Notes: generated by a model from the sequence alone, not told the origin. A stretch of 64,000 nucleotides of DNA from Pseudomonas paralcaligenes (GCF_019655855.1 NZ_BPFX01000014.1:1-64000), one strand, 5' to 3'; shown: positions 7,529-17,021, numbered from the stretch's first letter. Numbers and translations are program-made.

Positions 7529-9595
7529 ATGCCTTCAGTGGACGCCACCCGTTCCTCCGCTATTCCCGCCGCGCGCCTGCAGCCCAACCTCGCCAGCCAC
7601 CTGACCTTCACCCTCGCCAGCGCCCTGGTGCTGATGCTGATGTATTCGTCGCTGCGCCTGGCGCTGCTCCACCACAACAGCGAGCTGATCGCCGACGTCA
7701 GCCGTGGCGACCTGTTCGAGGCGTTCTTCAACGGCCTGCGCTTCGACCTGCGGGTGGTGGTGTACGCCGTGGCGCCGCTGCTGCTGTCGCTGCTCAGCCC
7801 GCGCGCCATGGCCGCGCGCACCGCCCACGTGGTGTGGCTGACGGTGGTGGCCAGCCTGACCCTGCTGCTCGGCGTGGTCGAGCTGGACTTCTACCGCGAG
7901 TTCCACCAGCGCCTGAACAGCCTGGTATTCCAGTACCTGGAGGAGGACCTGGGCACCGTCGCCAGCATGCTCTGGCACGGTTTCCCGGTGGGGCGTTACC
8001 TGCTGGCGTGGGCGCTGGCGACGCTGGCCCTGGGCATGCTCTTCCACTGGCTGGAGGGCGTCACCCGGCCGCGCCGGGCCAAGCCCGCGCTGGCCTGGTA
8101 CTGGCGCCTGGCGGTGTTCTTCGTGTGCCTGGTGTTGGCGGTGATCGCGGCGCGCGGCACCCTCAAGCAGGGGCCGCCCCTGCGCTGGGGCGACGCCTTC
8201 ACCACCGATTCGATGTTCGCCAACCACCTGGGCCTGAACGGCGTGCTGACCCTGGTCGACGCCGCCGAGAACAGCTTCTCCAGCCACCGCGACAACGCCT
8301 GGAAGGCCAGCATGCCGGAGGACGAGGCGCTGCAAACGGTGCGCGACATGCTGCTCACCGAGCGGGACGCGCTGGTGGACGCCGACAGCGCGGCGGTTCG
8401 CCGCGACTCCACGCCGGCCACCGAGGGCACGCTGCCGATCAGGCACGTGGTGGTGATCCTGATGGAGAGCTTCGCCGGGCGCTGGGTCGGCGCGCTGGGC
8501 AGCGACGCCAACATCACGCCCAACTTCGACCGCCTGAGCCGGGAAGGGCTGCTGTTCACCCGTTTCTTCTCCAACGGCACCCACACCCACCAGGGCATGT
8601 TCGCCACCATGGCCTGCTTCCCCAACCTGCCGGGCTTCGAGTACCTGATGCGCACGCCTGAGGGCAGCCACAAGTTCTCCGGCCTGCCGCAGCAGCTAAG
8701 CACGCGCGGCTACGACGACCTGTACGTCTACAACGGCAACTTCCAGTGGGACAACCAGTCCGGCTTCTTCGGCAACCAGGGCATGCGCAACTTCATCGGC
8801 CGCGAGGATTTCGTCGACCCGGTGTTCATCGACCCGACCTGGGGCGTGTCCGACCAGGACATGTTCGACCGCGCCGCCATCGAACTGGCCAAACTCGACC
8901 CGCAGAAACCGTTCTACGCGCTGCTGCAGACGCTCTCCAACCACACCCCCTACGCGCTGCCGGAAAGCCTGCCGGTGGAGCCGGTGACCGACCGTGGCTC
9001 GTTCAACCAGCACCTCACCGCCATGCGCTACTCCGACTGGGCGCTGGGCCGCTTCTTCGAGCAGGCGAAGCAGTCGCCGTACTATCAGGACACCCTGTTC
9101 GTGATCGTCGGCGACCACGGCTTCGGCAGCCCGGAGCAGCTCACCGAGATGGACCTGTTCCGCTTCAACGTGCCGCTGCTGCTGATCGCCCCGGGCATGC
9201 AGGAGAAGTTCGGCGAGCGCCGCGACACGGTCGGCACCCAGGTCGACGTGGTGCCGACCATCATGGCCCGCCTGGGCGGCGAGACCCGCCAGCAGTGCTG
9301 GGGCCGCGACCTGCTCGGTCTGCCCGAGGGCGACCCGGGCATCGGCGTGATCAAGCCCTCCGGCAGCGACCAGACGGTGGCCATCGTCAACGGCGAGAAG
9401 ATCCTGGTGCAGCCCAAGGGCCTGCCGGCCAAGCTGTACCGTTACCAGCTCGGCGCCCAGCCCGGGGTCGAGGTGGTGCAGGGCGACGATGACCAGGCCG
9501 GTCTGCAGAAGCGCCTGGAAGCCTTCCTGCAGGTAGCGACGCAAAGCCTGCTGCAGAACACCGCCGGCGCCACGGGCGGCAGCGCCGTACGCTGA
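7529..9595 (+). CDS. LTA synthase family protein / phosphoglycerol transferase-like sulfatase-fold enzyme
   Basis: The 688-residue product has about five N-terminal membrane segments in the first 200 residues (LTFTLASALVLMLMYSSLRL first). A large alkaline-phosphatase-superfamily domain follows, outside the inner membrane. HVVVILMESFAG, SNGTHTHQGMFATM (likely nucleophilic Thr), and VIVGDHGFGSPEQ (metal-binding Asp-His) match LtaS/OpgB-type enzymes. In Gram-negatives these move phosphoglycerol or similar head groups to glycans or lipids. The real acceptor cannot be told from sequence. I chose ATG 7529; the frame is open upstream to 7427 but that part looks non-coding. Confidence 0.9.
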   Translation: MPSVDATRSSAIPAARLQPNLASHLTFTLASALVLMLMYSSLRLALLHHNSELIADVSRGDLFEAFFNGLRFDLRVVVYAVAPLLLSLLSPRAMAARTAHVVWLTVVASLTLLLGVVELDFYREFHQRLNSLVFQYLEEDLGTVASMLWHGFPVGRYLLAWALATLALGMLFHWLEGVTRPRRAKPALAWYWRLAVFFVCLVLAVIAARGTLKQGPPLRWGDAFTTDSMFANHLGLNGVLTLVDAAENSFSSHRDNAWKASMPEDEALQTVRDMLLTERDALVDADSAAVRRDSTPATEGTLPIRHVVVILMESFAGRWVGALGSDANITPNFDRLSREGLLFTRFFSNGTHTHQGMFATMACFPNLPGFEYLMRTPEGSHKFSGLPQQLSTRGYDDLYVYNGNFQWDNQSGFFGNQGMRNFIGREDFVDPVFIDPTWGVSDQDMFDRAAIELAKLDPQKPFYALLQTLSNHTPYALPESLPVEPVTDRGSFNQHLTAMRYSDWALGRFFEQAKQSPYYQDTLFVIVGDHGFGSPEQLTEMDLFRFNVPLLLIAPGMQEKFGERRDTVGTQVDVVPTIMARLGGETRQQCWGRDLLGLPEGDPGIGVIKPSGSDQTVAIVNGEKILVQPKGLPAKLYRYQLGAQPGVEVVQGDDDQAGLQKRLEAFLQVATQSLLQNTAGATGGSAVR

Positions 9596-9611
9596 GTACT
9601 TGGGACCTATT

Positions 9612-9737
9612 CACGATCTTCTGGATTAGAGCCAGACAAGGCAAAAGTCGCCGAAAAGCGCAGTTTACGCAGTGTAAATGAGCATTTTGAGGTGACTTTA
9701 CGCCGTATGGTCGACAGCCAGGAGCTCGTAGACAGGT
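9612..9737. repeat. MITE-like repeated intergenic element with terminal and internal inverted repeats
   Basis: The ends pair imperfectly (ACGATCTTCTGG against ACGAGCTCCTGG read from the other strand). Inside, AGTCGCCGAAAAGCGCAGTTTAC pairs imperfectly with GTAAATGAGCATTTTGAGGTGACT about a GCAGT loop, giving a long hairpin. I recall closely similar sequence between genes in many Pseudomonas genomes. There is no coding capacity. It fills the gap between the LTA-synthase-like gene and the AraC gene. Confidence 0.6.
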
Positions 9738-9739
9738 TC

Positions 9740-10744
9740 TCAGGTGCCGCGCTGGAAACGACGTGGCGCCACGCCCTTCCAGCGCTTGAAGGCGTGGATG
9801 AAGTTGGACACCTCGCCGTAGCCGAGGCGTTCGGCGATCTCCTCCAGCGTCAGTCCGCCGGTGGCCAGCAGTTCCTCGGCCAGGGCCTGGCGCACCTCGT
9901 CCAGCAGCAGGCGGAAGTTGCTGCCTTCCTCGTCCAGGCGCCGGCGCAGGGTGCGTGAGCTCATGTTCAGACCAGTCGCCACCTGTTCCATGTCCGGCAG
10001 GCGCCCGGGGCGTTCCAGCAGCAGGGCGCGGATGCGCCCGGCCAGGCCGCCGTGCTGGCTGCGCTTGGCCAGCAGGCGCTGGCACTGTTCCTCGCACAGC
10101 TGTGCCGCCTGCGGGTGGGCGCCGGCCAGGGGCCGGTCGAGCAGGTAGCGGGGGAAGACGAAGCGGTTCTCGGCCTGGCCGAACAGCGGTGCCACACCGA
10201 TCTCGTCGCGGTACACGGCGGGGTCGTCCGACGGCGGCAGGCGCAGTTCCACCCGCAGCAGCGGCGGCTCGGCCCCCAGTACCTCGCGCAGCACCTGCAG
10301 CATGCCCGCCAGGTCGCGCTCCAGCAGGAAGCCGCGTAGTTCCTCGGGCACGTCCCGGTCGTCCAGCAGCAGGTGGACTTCTTCGCCATGCTCTTCCAGC
10401 CTCATGCCGTGGTAGGCGTAGGTCAGGCCGAGGTAGCGCAGGCCCAGGCGCGCGGCGTCGCCGTAGGTCGGGCTGGCGAGCAGGGCGAAGCCCCAGATGC
10501 CGTAGCTGTTGAGCTGGTAACGCCGGCCAAGCGGCAGGCCGAGGCCGGGGCGGGCGCCGCAGGCCTCGACCAGGTTGCGTACCAGGCGCAGCTCCTGTTC
10601 GGCGTCCACTTCGGCGGCGGGGTCGGCCAGCCGCAGCCAGTCCAGGCCGGTGCCGTGCAGGCAGGCGTCGAGGGACAGGCCATGATCCAGGCCGTACTGG
10701 GTGAGCAGCTGGACGCTGACGGCGCTGCGGCGAGGGCGGGGCAT
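9740..10744 (-). CDS. AraC-family transcriptional regulator
   Basis: The 334-residue protein has an N-terminal ligand-binding domain of the type often called arabinose-binding (about 10-195; LNSYGIWGFALLASPTYGDA) and a C-terminal double helix-turn-helix (about 235-330). The latter includes LNMSSRTLRRRLDEEGSNFRLLLDEVR and the hallmark second-helix run LEEIAERLGYGEVSNFIHAFKRWKG. It diverges from the monooxygenase operon and is its likely regulator; the ligand is unknown. ATG at 10744 was preferred over GTG at 10762. Confidence 0.92.
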   Translation of the reverse strand: MPRPRRSAVSVQLLTQYGLDHGLSLDACLHGTGLDWLRLADPAAEVDAEQELRLVRNLVEACGARPGLGLPLGRRYQLNSYGIWGFALLASPTYGDAARLGLRYLGLTYAYHGMRLEEHGEEVHLLLDDRDVPEELRGFLLERDLAGMLQVLREVLGAEPPLLRVELRLPPSDDPAVYRDEIGVAPLFGQAENRFVFPRYLLDRPLAGAHPQAAQLCEEQCQRLLAKRSQHGGLAGRIRALLLERPGRLPDMEQVATGLNMSSRTLRRRLDEEGSNFRLLLDEVRQALAEELLATGGLTLEEIAERLGYGEVSNFIHAFKRWKGVAPRRFQRGT

Positions 10745-10851
10745 AGGATGTCCGAAAGTCACAATTTCGTGGCCGACTATGCCATAAACCGGGCGCCGGG
10801 AAAGACCTAGGATGGCCCCGACCGCACTATTGGCGGCTCATGGAGATAACA

Positions 10852-12324
10852 ATGACCAACAAGACTCCCGAGCAGGCACCCTTGCGCGTGCTGATCATCG
10901 GCGCCGGCTTCGCCGGCCTCGGCCTGGCGATGCGGCTGCGGCAGCAGGGCCACGAGGATTTCCTGATCCTCGAGAAGGGCGAGGAGCCCGGCGGCACCTG
11001 GCGCGACAACCATTACCCCGGCGCCGCCTGCGACGTGCCCTCGCACCTGTATTCCTTTTCCTTCGAGCCCAAGCTCGACTGGAGCCGGCGCTACGCGCCG
11101 CAGCCGGAGATCTTCGCCTACGTGCGCCAGTGCATCGAGCACCACCGGCTGGCGCCGCACATCCGTTGCCGCAGCGAGGTGGCCGAGGCCTGGTTCGACG
11201 AGGCGGCCGCCCTGTGGCGGGTCACCACCACGGACGGCGCCGTCTTCAGCGCGCGGGCGCTGGTCAGCGCCTGTGGCCAGCTCAACCGGCCGCTGTACCC
11301 GAAGCTGCCGGGGCTGGAGCGTTTCGCCGGCGAGAGCTTCCACTCGGCGCGCTGGCGCCACGACGTCGAGCTGGCCGGCAAGCGGGTGGCGGTGATCGGC
11401 ACCGGCGCCAGTGCTATCCAGTTCGTGCCGCAGATCGTGCCGAAGGTGGCCCGGCTGCACCTGTTCCAGCGCACGCCGGCCTATGTCATGGCCAAGCCGG
11501 ACCGCGCCTACCGCCCCTTCGAGCTGGCATTGATGAAGCGCTGGCCCTGGACGCAGAAGCTCGACCGGGCCTGGCAGTACCTGTTCCACGAGGCGCGCGG
11601 CGTGGCCTTCTTCCTCTGGCCGTCGATCATGAAGCTGCAGCGCATGCTGGTGCTGCGCCACCTGGCCCGGCAGGTCCCGGAGCCGGGCCTGAGAGCGAAG
11701 CTCACCCCGGACTACCCGCTGGGGTGCAAGCGCATCCTGATCAGCAACGACTACTACCCGGCGCTGCGCCAGCCCCGGGTGGAGGTGGTGAACGAGGCGA
11801 TCCGCGAGGTGACCGAGCGCGGCATCGTCACCGCCGACGGCGTGGAGCGGGAGGTGGACGTGCTGATTTACGGCACCGGCTTCGCCGCCAGCGACTTCCT
11901 GGCGCCGATGCACATCCGCGGCCTCGGCGGCCTGGACCTCAACCAGGCCTGGCGCGATGGCGCCGAGGCGTACAAGGGCATCAGCGTCAGCGGCTTCCCC
12001 AACCTGTTCATCCTCTACGGGCCGAACACCAACCTCGGCCACAACTCGATCATCTACATGCTGGAGAGCCAGTTCCCCTACGTGCTGGATTGCCTCGCCA
12101 GGCTCGACCAGGGCGTGCGCTACCTGGACGTGCGCCGCCACGTGCAGGATGCCTGGAACCGCCAGGTACAGCGCGACATCGCCGACTCGGTGTGGGAGCA
12201 GGGCTGCAGCAGCTGGTACAAGAACGCCGCCGGCAAGCACACCAACAACTGGTCGGGCTTCACCTTCAGCTACCGCCACCACACGCGCCGGCCGCGCTGG
12301 AGCGACTATGAACTGGTCCGCTGA
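10852..12324 (+). CDS. Flavin-containing monooxygenase, Baeyer-Villiger type
   Basis: This 490-residue protein has an N-terminal FAD-binding Rossmann motif (IIGAGFAGLGLAMRL, about residue 14), GGTWRDNHYPGAACDVPSHLY, the Baeyer-Villiger fingerprint FAGESFHSARW (about 150), and an NADPH-binding VIGTGASAIQFVPQI. It would insert oxygen next to a ketone or aldehyde carbonyl to give an ester or lactone, using NADPH and O2. GGAGATAACA precedes ATG 10852. The esterase gene overlaps its 3' end, which fits ketone-to-ester-to-alcohol breakdown. Confidence 0.93.
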   Translation: MTNKTPEQAPLRVLIIGAGFAGLGLAMRLRQQGHEDFLILEKGEEPGGTWRDNHYPGAACDVPSHLYSFSFEPKLDWSRRYAPQPEIFAYVRQCIEHHRLAPHIRCRSEVAEAWFDEAAALWRVTTTDGAVFSARALVSACGQLNRPLYPKLPGLERFAGESFHSARWRHDVELAGKRVAVIGTGASAIQFVPQIVPKVARLHLFQRTPAYVMAKPDRAYRPFELALMKRWPWTQKLDRAWQYLFHEARGVAFFLWPSIMKLQRMLVLRHLARQVPEPGLRAKLTPDYPLGCKRILISNDYYPALRQPRVEVVNEAIREVTERGIVTADGVEREVDVLIYGTGFAASDFLAPMHIRGLGGLDLNQAWRDGAEAYKGISVSGFPNLFILYGPNTNLGHNSIIYMLESQFPYVLDCLARLDQGVRYLDVRRHVQDAWNRQVQRDIADSVWEQGCSSWYKNAAGKHTNNWSGFTFSYRHHTRRPRWSDYELVR

Positions 12325-13231
12325 GCTGCTCCGGCCGGGCCTCGGCCAGCGCCTGCTCACCGGCTGGCTGCGGGCGAGTACCTGGCTGGTGTTCCGCAGC
12401 GGCATGCACCCCGTGGTGCCGCCGCGCCTGCAGCGCGGGGTGCTGCGCCTGGCGACCCTGACCGCACCGCGGGCACGGGGCGTGCGTATCGAGCCCGGAG
12501 TGCTCGGCGGCGTGCCCTGCGAATGGCTGAGGGGCGAGCGCGACAACGGCTGGGTGCTGCTGTACCTGCACGGTGGGGCCTTCATGGTCGGCTCGCCGCG
12601 CACCCACCGGGCGATCACCACCCACCTGGCCAGGCAGACCGGGGCGCGGGTCTGCGCCCTGGACTACCGCCTGGCGCCTGAACATCCCTGGCCGGCGGCG
12701 GCGGACGATGCGCTGGATGCCTACCGCGCGCTATTGGAACAGGGCCAGTCGCCAGAAAGGATCGTGATCGCCGGCGACTCGGCGGGCGGCCACCTGGCCC
12801 TGACCACCGCGCTGCGGCTGCGCGACGCCGGGCTGCCAGGACCGGCGGCGCTGGTCTGCTTCTCGCCGGTCACCGACCTGAGCGGGGCGACCTGGCACGA
12901 ACCGGCGGGTGGCGACCCGCTGATCACCACGGCCTGGGTGGAGCAGGGCGTGAATGGCTACTGCCCGCCGGGCGTGGATCGCGGCGCGCCGCTGCTGTCG
13001 CCGCTGCATGCCGACCTGGCCGGGATGCCGCCGCTGCTGGTGCAGGTCGGCGAGGACGAGCGCCTGCTCACCCAGAGCCTGGGGCTGCGCGATTGCCCCG
13101 GGCTGGACCTGCGCCTGGAGGTCTATCCGGGCCAGTGGCACGTGTTCCAGATCAACTGCGGCCTGCTAGAGGTCGCCGCGCTGGCGATGCAGCGGGTCGC
13201 CGGATTTCTTGGAGAGAGGGGCTGCCAATGA
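12308..13231 (+). CDS. Alpha/beta hydrolase, hormone-sensitive-lipase type esterase
   Basis: The 307-residue protein carries the HGGAF oxyanion motif (YLHGGAFMVGSPRTHR), the nucleophile elbow GDSAGG, and C-terminal GEDERLLTQS (Asp) and GQWHVFQ (His). These form the catalytic triad of the HSL/acetyl-hydrolase family. It starts inside the end of the monooxygenase gene (17-base overlap) and its TGA overlaps the ATG of the next gene. The likely job is cleavage of the ester or lactone made by the upstream monooxygenase; the exact substrate is unknown. Confidence 0.93.
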   Translation: MNWSAELLRPGLGQRLLTGWLRASTWLVFRSGMHPVVPPRLQRGVLRLATLTAPRARGVRIEPGVLGGVPCEWLRGERDNGWVLLYLHGGAFMVGSPRTHRAITTHLARQTGARVCALDYRLAPEHPWPAAADDALDAYRALLEQGQSPERIVIAGDSAGGHLALTTALRLRDAGLPGPAALVCFSPVTDLSGATWHEPAGGDPLITTAWVEQGVNGYCPPGVDRGAPLLSPLHADLAGMPPLLVQVGEDERLLTQSLGLRDCPGLDLRLEVYPGQWHVFQINCGLLEVAALAMQRVAGFLGERGCQ

Positions 13232-13983
13232 AGCACATTCTGATCACCGGTGCCGCGTCGGGCATCGGCGCGGCCAGCGCCCGGCTGTTCCACGCCAGGG
13301 GCTGGAGGGTCGGCCTGCTGGACGTCGGCGCGGAGCCGCTGGCGGCCCTGGCCGCTGAGCTGGGCGGAGCCTGGAACCAGGCGCTCGACGTGACCGACGG
13401 CGAGGCGCTGAACCAGGCCCTGGCCGCTTTCTGCGGGGAGGGCGGGGCGCTGGACGTGCTGTTCAACTGCGCGGGGGTGCTGCGCTTCGGCCTCTTCGAG
13501 GAGATCGCGCTGGAGGAGCACGCGCGCATCCTGCAGATCAACGTGTTCGGCCTGCTCCAGGCCACCCATGCCGCGTTTCCCTACCTGAAGGCCGCGCGCG
13601 GCCAGGTGATCAACATGGGCTCGGCTTCGGGGCTCTACGGCACGCCGCACATGGTCAGCTACTCGGCCTCGAAGTTCGCCGTGCGCGGGCTGACCGAGGC
13701 GCTGGAGCTGGAGTGGCGGCGCCACGGCATACGGGTCGGCGACCTGATGCCGCCGTTCGTCGCCACGCCGATGGTCGACAGCCAGCGCTTCACACCGCCG
13801 ACCCTGCGCCGCCTGGGCGTCAAGTTGCGCGCCGAGGACGTGGCCGAGGCGGCCTGGCAGCAGGTCCGAGCGCCGCGGGTGCACCGCGTCATCCACTGGC
13901 TGTTCAAGCTGATGTACTGGTCCGGCCAGCTGTCGCCGCCGGCTACCAACCGGGCCGTGATGGGCTGGCTCTCCCGCGACTGA
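13228..13983 (+). CDS. Short-chain dehydrogenase/reductase
   Basis: This 251-residue classical SDR has the coenzyme motif TGAASGIGAASARLF at the N-terminus, FNCAGVLRFG (NAG-like), a Ser in INMGSASGLYG, and the catalytic YSASK. It would oxidise or reduce an alcohol/carbonyl with NAD(P)H. The ATGA overlap with the esterase shows translational coupling. In the three-gene operon it may supply the ketone for the monooxygenase or oxidise the released alcohol. Confidence 0.93.
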   Translation: MKHILITGAASGIGAASARLFHARGWRVGLLDVGAEPLAALAAELGGAWNQALDVTDGEALNQALAAFCGEGGALDVLFNCAGVLRFGLFEEIALEEHARILQINVFGLLQATHAAFPYLKAARGQVINMGSASGLYGTPHMVSYSASKFAVRGLTEALELEWRRHGIRVGDLMPPFVATPMVDSQRFTPPTLRRLGVKLRAEDVAEAAWQQVRAPRVHRVIHWLFKLMYWSGQLSPPATNRAVMGWLSRD

Positions 13984-14108
13984 GGCCCGCGACCGGTGGT
14001 CGATGGCCGGGCACATCCGCCATTCAGGCACTACCCTCAAGGAACGGCGGCTCGGGCACGCATTCGCGAAACCAGCCGCCTGCGGGCGTTCGCGCCCGTC
14101 GCGACAGA

Positions 14109-14126
14109 CCAGGCAGCGTTGCCTGG
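14109..14126 (+). terminator. Hairpin after the monooxygenase operon
   Basis: CCAGGCA GCGT TGCCTGG is a perfect 7-bp stem with a tetraloop, followed by TTCTCGG. The weak T-run makes it a possible but unproven terminator for the upstream operon. Confidence 0.4.
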
Positions 14127-14206
14127 TTCTCGGGCGGCACCCCCTGGTGTCGCGATGCCGCCAACGGCGGCTGCGGTCGATCCATCGCCTGAGAGGAGGT
14201 CCTTCC

Positions 14207-14563
14207 ATGAGTACAGCCTTCCAAGATGATGTCAGCACTAACGTTCTGCGCCGCATGAAAGAGGGCGGTTTCGATTTCGCCCGTGTCCATCCCATCGAGT
14301 TCTACGCCATCTTCCCGAACGAGGAACGGGCCAGAGAGGCGGCAAGGCAGTTTCGCGGTGAATCCCTGAATGCCCAGGTCAGCGTCCGCGAGGACGGTGC
14401 CTGGCACCTGCAGGTGAGCAAGGTGATGTATGCCACCCATGCCGGCATCGGTGACTTCGAGCAGGATCTGGAGGCCCTGGTGATGCCGCTCGGCGGTGTG
14501 CTGGACGGTTGGGGGGTGACCCAGGAGGTCCGCCTCGACGCTCAGCTCTCCGGCCGGCTCTGA
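14207..14563 (+). CDS. RraB-family protein (ribonuclease E inhibitor-like)
   Basis: The 118-residue protein matches the RraB fold in length and in the region VHPIEFYAIFPNEERAREAARQFRGE, which resembles family members that bind RNase E and lower its activity. An aromatic/basic centre (WHLQVSKVMYATHAGIGDFEQDL) follows. Whether this copy acts on RNase E is inference. A strong GAGAGGAGGT precedes ATG 14207. It stands alone between two hairpins and the next minus-strand gene. Confidence 0.75.
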   Translation: MSTAFQDDVSTNVLRRMKEGGFDFARVHPIEFYAIFPNEERAREAARQFRGESLNAQVSVREDGAWHLQVSKVMYATHAGIGDFEQDLEALVMPLGGVLDGWGVTQEVRLDAQLSGRL

Positions 14564-14621
14564 GCATGGTGGACGCCGGCCAGCCTGCGGGCGGCCGGCT
14601 GCCGGCATTTTCCCCCGGTTG

Positions 14622-15512
14622 TCAGACGACGGTGCGCTGGTGCAGCGCCTCGATGAAGGCGGTTACGTCCGGCGCGCCCGCCAGGCGCAGGCCCTCGCCC
14701 AGGGCGTTGGCTTCCTCGGAGCTTTTCGGCAGCAGGAGGAACTCCGGCGCGTCCGGGTAGCGCAGCAGGGACAGGCGGGCGTAGGGCAGGCCGTGGTCGA
14801 GCAGCAGGCTCATGAAGGCGGGCTCGCTCCAGGCCTGCACCGGCATCGCGGTCATGTGGTAGCGCCGGCGCAGCTCGGCCAGGCCGGAGGCGCTCAGCCG
14901 GTAGTGGGTCAGTTCGGCCGGCAGGGTGACTTCCAGGCCGCGCAGGCGGGCGTAGGCGATGGCGCAGGCGAAGGCCTCGCCATGCTGGTCGCCAGCCCAG
15001 AAGATGCGTTCGCCGAACCAGCTGGCCTGGCGCAGTTCGATGGCCTCGGCGGCGAGGAAGCGCGGCACGGCCTGGCTGATGGTCTTGAGGAAGTCCTTGT
15101 AGCTGATGATGCGGGCGCAGCGGCCCAGCGGGCTGGCGGCCAGTTCCTCGAAGCTGGTCAGCCTGTCGCCGGTGTTCGCCGGTGGGCTGCAGAGGCCATC
15201 GATGGTGCGCAGGTCGAAGTTGTCCAGGTGCTCCGTTTCCCGCTCCACCACGCCCATCAGCACGGCGCGGGCGGCGGCCTTGTCTTCCTGCACCGGCCCC
15301 GAGAGCGCGTCGCGGGGCAGGTCGACCAGCCGGTGCAGCGGCGGTCCCGCCTGCCACCAGAGGCTCGGCTCCGGCAGCGGCAGCGGCTGGAACGGCAGCC
15401 GCAGACCACGGGCGCGCTCGAACACCACGCGCGGCACACGCCCTTTCAGGCCCAGGCGCTGGGCCAGGGCGGAAAGGCGCGAGACGAGTGTGAGGGATTC
15501 GGTCAAGCTCAC
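14622..15512 (-). CDS. Conserved Pseudomonas protein of unknown function (DUF6685-like)
   Basis: This soluble protein of about 296 residues has no signal peptide or membrane segment. Recognisable stretches are RLPFQPLPLPEPSLWWQAG near the start, ISYKDFLKTISQAVPRFLAAEAI in the middle and DAPEFLLLPKSSEEANAL near the end. I associate it from memory with a Pseudomonas family of unknown function found beside the DUF2835-pyrD block. Start is GTG 15512 or TTG 15518; GGAG lies upstream of both. Confidence 0.75.
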   Translation of the reverse strand: MSLTESLTLVSRLSALAQRLGLKGRVPRVVFERARGLRLPFQPLPLPEPSLWWQAGPPLHRLVDLPRDALSGPVQEDKAAARAVLMGVVERETEHLDNFDLRTIDGLCSPPANTGDRLTSFEELAASPLGRCARIISYKDFLKTISQAVPRFLAAEAIELRQASWFGERIFWAGDQHGEAFACAIAYARLRGLEVTLPAELTHYRLSASGLAELRRRYHMTAMPVQAWSEPAFMSLLLDHGLPYARLSLLRYPDAPEFLLLPKSSEEANALGEGLRLAGAPDVTAFIEALHQRTVV

Positions 15513-15661
15513 TGGCAACGGACTCCGGGTACTACCGGGTCAGTGTGGCAGAGCCGTCGATGGCGCGCACTACCCGTGCGCCCGTTGTGGCGGGGGTGGG
15601 AGTCGGAGGTCGATGCCGCCGACTGTGGCAGAATGGTGCCGATCACTACGAGGATGCCTCC

Positions 15662-15883
15662 ATGCCCAGCCTGGTGCTGGATATCGCCTTGCCTGCGGAA
15701 CGCTTCCTGGCCGTCTACCAGGGGCGCGCCAACCGGGTCCTGCTCTATAGTCGCGATGGCCGCAAGGTCAGCCTGCCAGCCCATCACCTGCGCCCGTTCC
15801 TGCGCCACGACGGCATAAATGGCGTGTTCGAGCTGGAGTTCAGCACGAGCGGGGAACTGCTCGACCTGCGCCAGCTACGATGA
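15662..15883 (+). CDS. DUF2835 family protein, 73 aa
   Basis: The short protein MPSLVLDIALPAERFLAVYQ... with RDGRKVSLPAHHLRPFLRHDGI and FELEF matches DUF2835, small gammaproteobacterial proteins of unknown role. CTCC precedes the ATG, so translation initiation looks weak. It lies about 110 bases upstream of pyrD on the same strand, a neighbourhood I recall from other Pseudomonas genomes. Confidence 0.85.
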   Translation: MPSLVLDIALPAERFLAVYQGRANRVLLYSRDGRKVSLPAHHLRPFLRHDGINGVFELEFSTSGELLDLRQLR

Positions 15884-15995
15884 CGATCAATGGGGCCGGC
15901 GCTCCTTATTACTCCGTTGCCTCGCCTGAGGCTAGTGCCGGTGGCTATAATCGCGCCCTGTTTCCCACTGTCTTCCTATCCGAGCCGATCCGCCC

Positions 15996-17021
15996 ATGTA
16001 CGACCTGGCCCGCGCGCTGCTGTTCCGTCTCGCTCCCGAAACTTCCCATGAGCTGTCCGTCGACCTGATCGGCGCCGGCGGTCGCCTGGGCCTCAACGGC
16101 CTGTTGTGCAAGGCGCCGGTCCGCCTGCCGGTGCAGGTGATGGGGCTGGAGTTCCCCAATCCGGTGGGCCTGGCCGCCGGCCTGGACAAGAACGGCGACG
16201 CCATCGACGGCTTCGCCCAGCTCGGCTTCGGCTTCATCGAGATCGGCACCGTGACGCCGCGCCCGCAGCCCGGCAACCCCAAGCCGCGCCTGTTCCGCCT
16301 GCCGGAGGCGACGGCCATCATCAACCGCATGGGCTTCAACAACCACGGCGTCGAGCACCTGCTGGCCCGGGTCCGCGCGGCCCGTTACCAGGGCATCCTG
16401 GGCATCAACATCGGCAAGAACTTCGATACCCCCGTCGAGCGCGCGGTGGACGACTACCTGATCGGCCTGGACAAGGTCTATGCCCACGCCAGCTACGTCA
16501 CCGTCAACGTCAGCTCGCCGAACACCCCGGGCCTGCGCAGCCTGCAGTTCGGCGACCAGCTCAAGGCACTGCTCGAGGCCCTGCGCCAGCGCCAGGAAGA
16601 CCTGGCCGAGCAGCACGGCCGGCGCGTGCCGCTGGCGATCAAGATCGCCCCGGACATGACCGACGAGGAAACCGTGGAAGTGGCCCGCGCGCTGGTGGAA
16701 ACCGGCATGGACGCGGTGATCGCCACCAACACCACCCTGGGCCGCGAAGGCGTCGAGCACCTGCCGTTCGGCGGCGAGGCGGGCGGCCTTTCCGGCGCCC
16801 CGGTGCGCGACAAGAGCACCCACACCGTGCGGGTGCTGGCCGGCGAGCTGAAGGGCCGTCTGCCGATCATCGCCGTGGGCGGCATCACCGAGGGCGCCCA
16901 CGCGGCCGAGAAGATCGCCGCCGGCGCGAGCCTGGTGCAGATCTATTCGGGATTCATCTACAGGGGGCCGGCGCTGATCCGCGAGGCGGTGGACGCCATC
17001 GCCGCGCTGCCTAAGGCGTAG
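15996..17021 (+). CDS. pyrD: Dihydroorotate dehydrogenase (quinone), class 2
   Basis: The 341-residue enzyme oxidises dihydroorotate to orotate in pyrimidine synthesis, passing electrons from FMN to membrane quinone. The N-terminal helix region ([21 protein letters not shown]) is the membrane-associating part of class 2 enzymes. [15 protein letters not shown], the catalytic-Ser segment [12 protein letters not shown], and the FMN phosphate site [25 protein letters not shown] are all present. Its TAG stop is part of a REP copy. Confidence 0.98.
   Translation: MYDLARALLFRLAPETSHELSVDLIGAGGRLGLNGLLCKAPVRLPVQVMGLEFPNPVGLAAGLDKNGDAIDGFAQLGFGFIEIGTVTPRPQPGNPKPRLFRLPEATAIINRMGFNNHGVEHLLARVRAARYQGILGINIGKNFDTPVERAVDDYLIGLDKVYAHASYVTVNVSSPNTPGLRSLQFGDQLKALLEALRQRQEDLAEQHGRRVPLAIKIAPDMTDEETVEVARALVETGMDAVIATNTTLGREGVEHLPFGGEAGGLSGAPVRDKSTHTVRVLAGELKGRLPIIAVGGITEGAHAAEKIAAGASLVQIYSGFIYRGPALIREAVDAIAALPKA

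Noticed and set aside
14003..14206. Longer start for the RraB-like gene at 14003
   Set aside because: The strong GAGAGGAGGT lies directly before ATG 14207, and the upstream residues are unlike the family and include a terminator-like hairpin.
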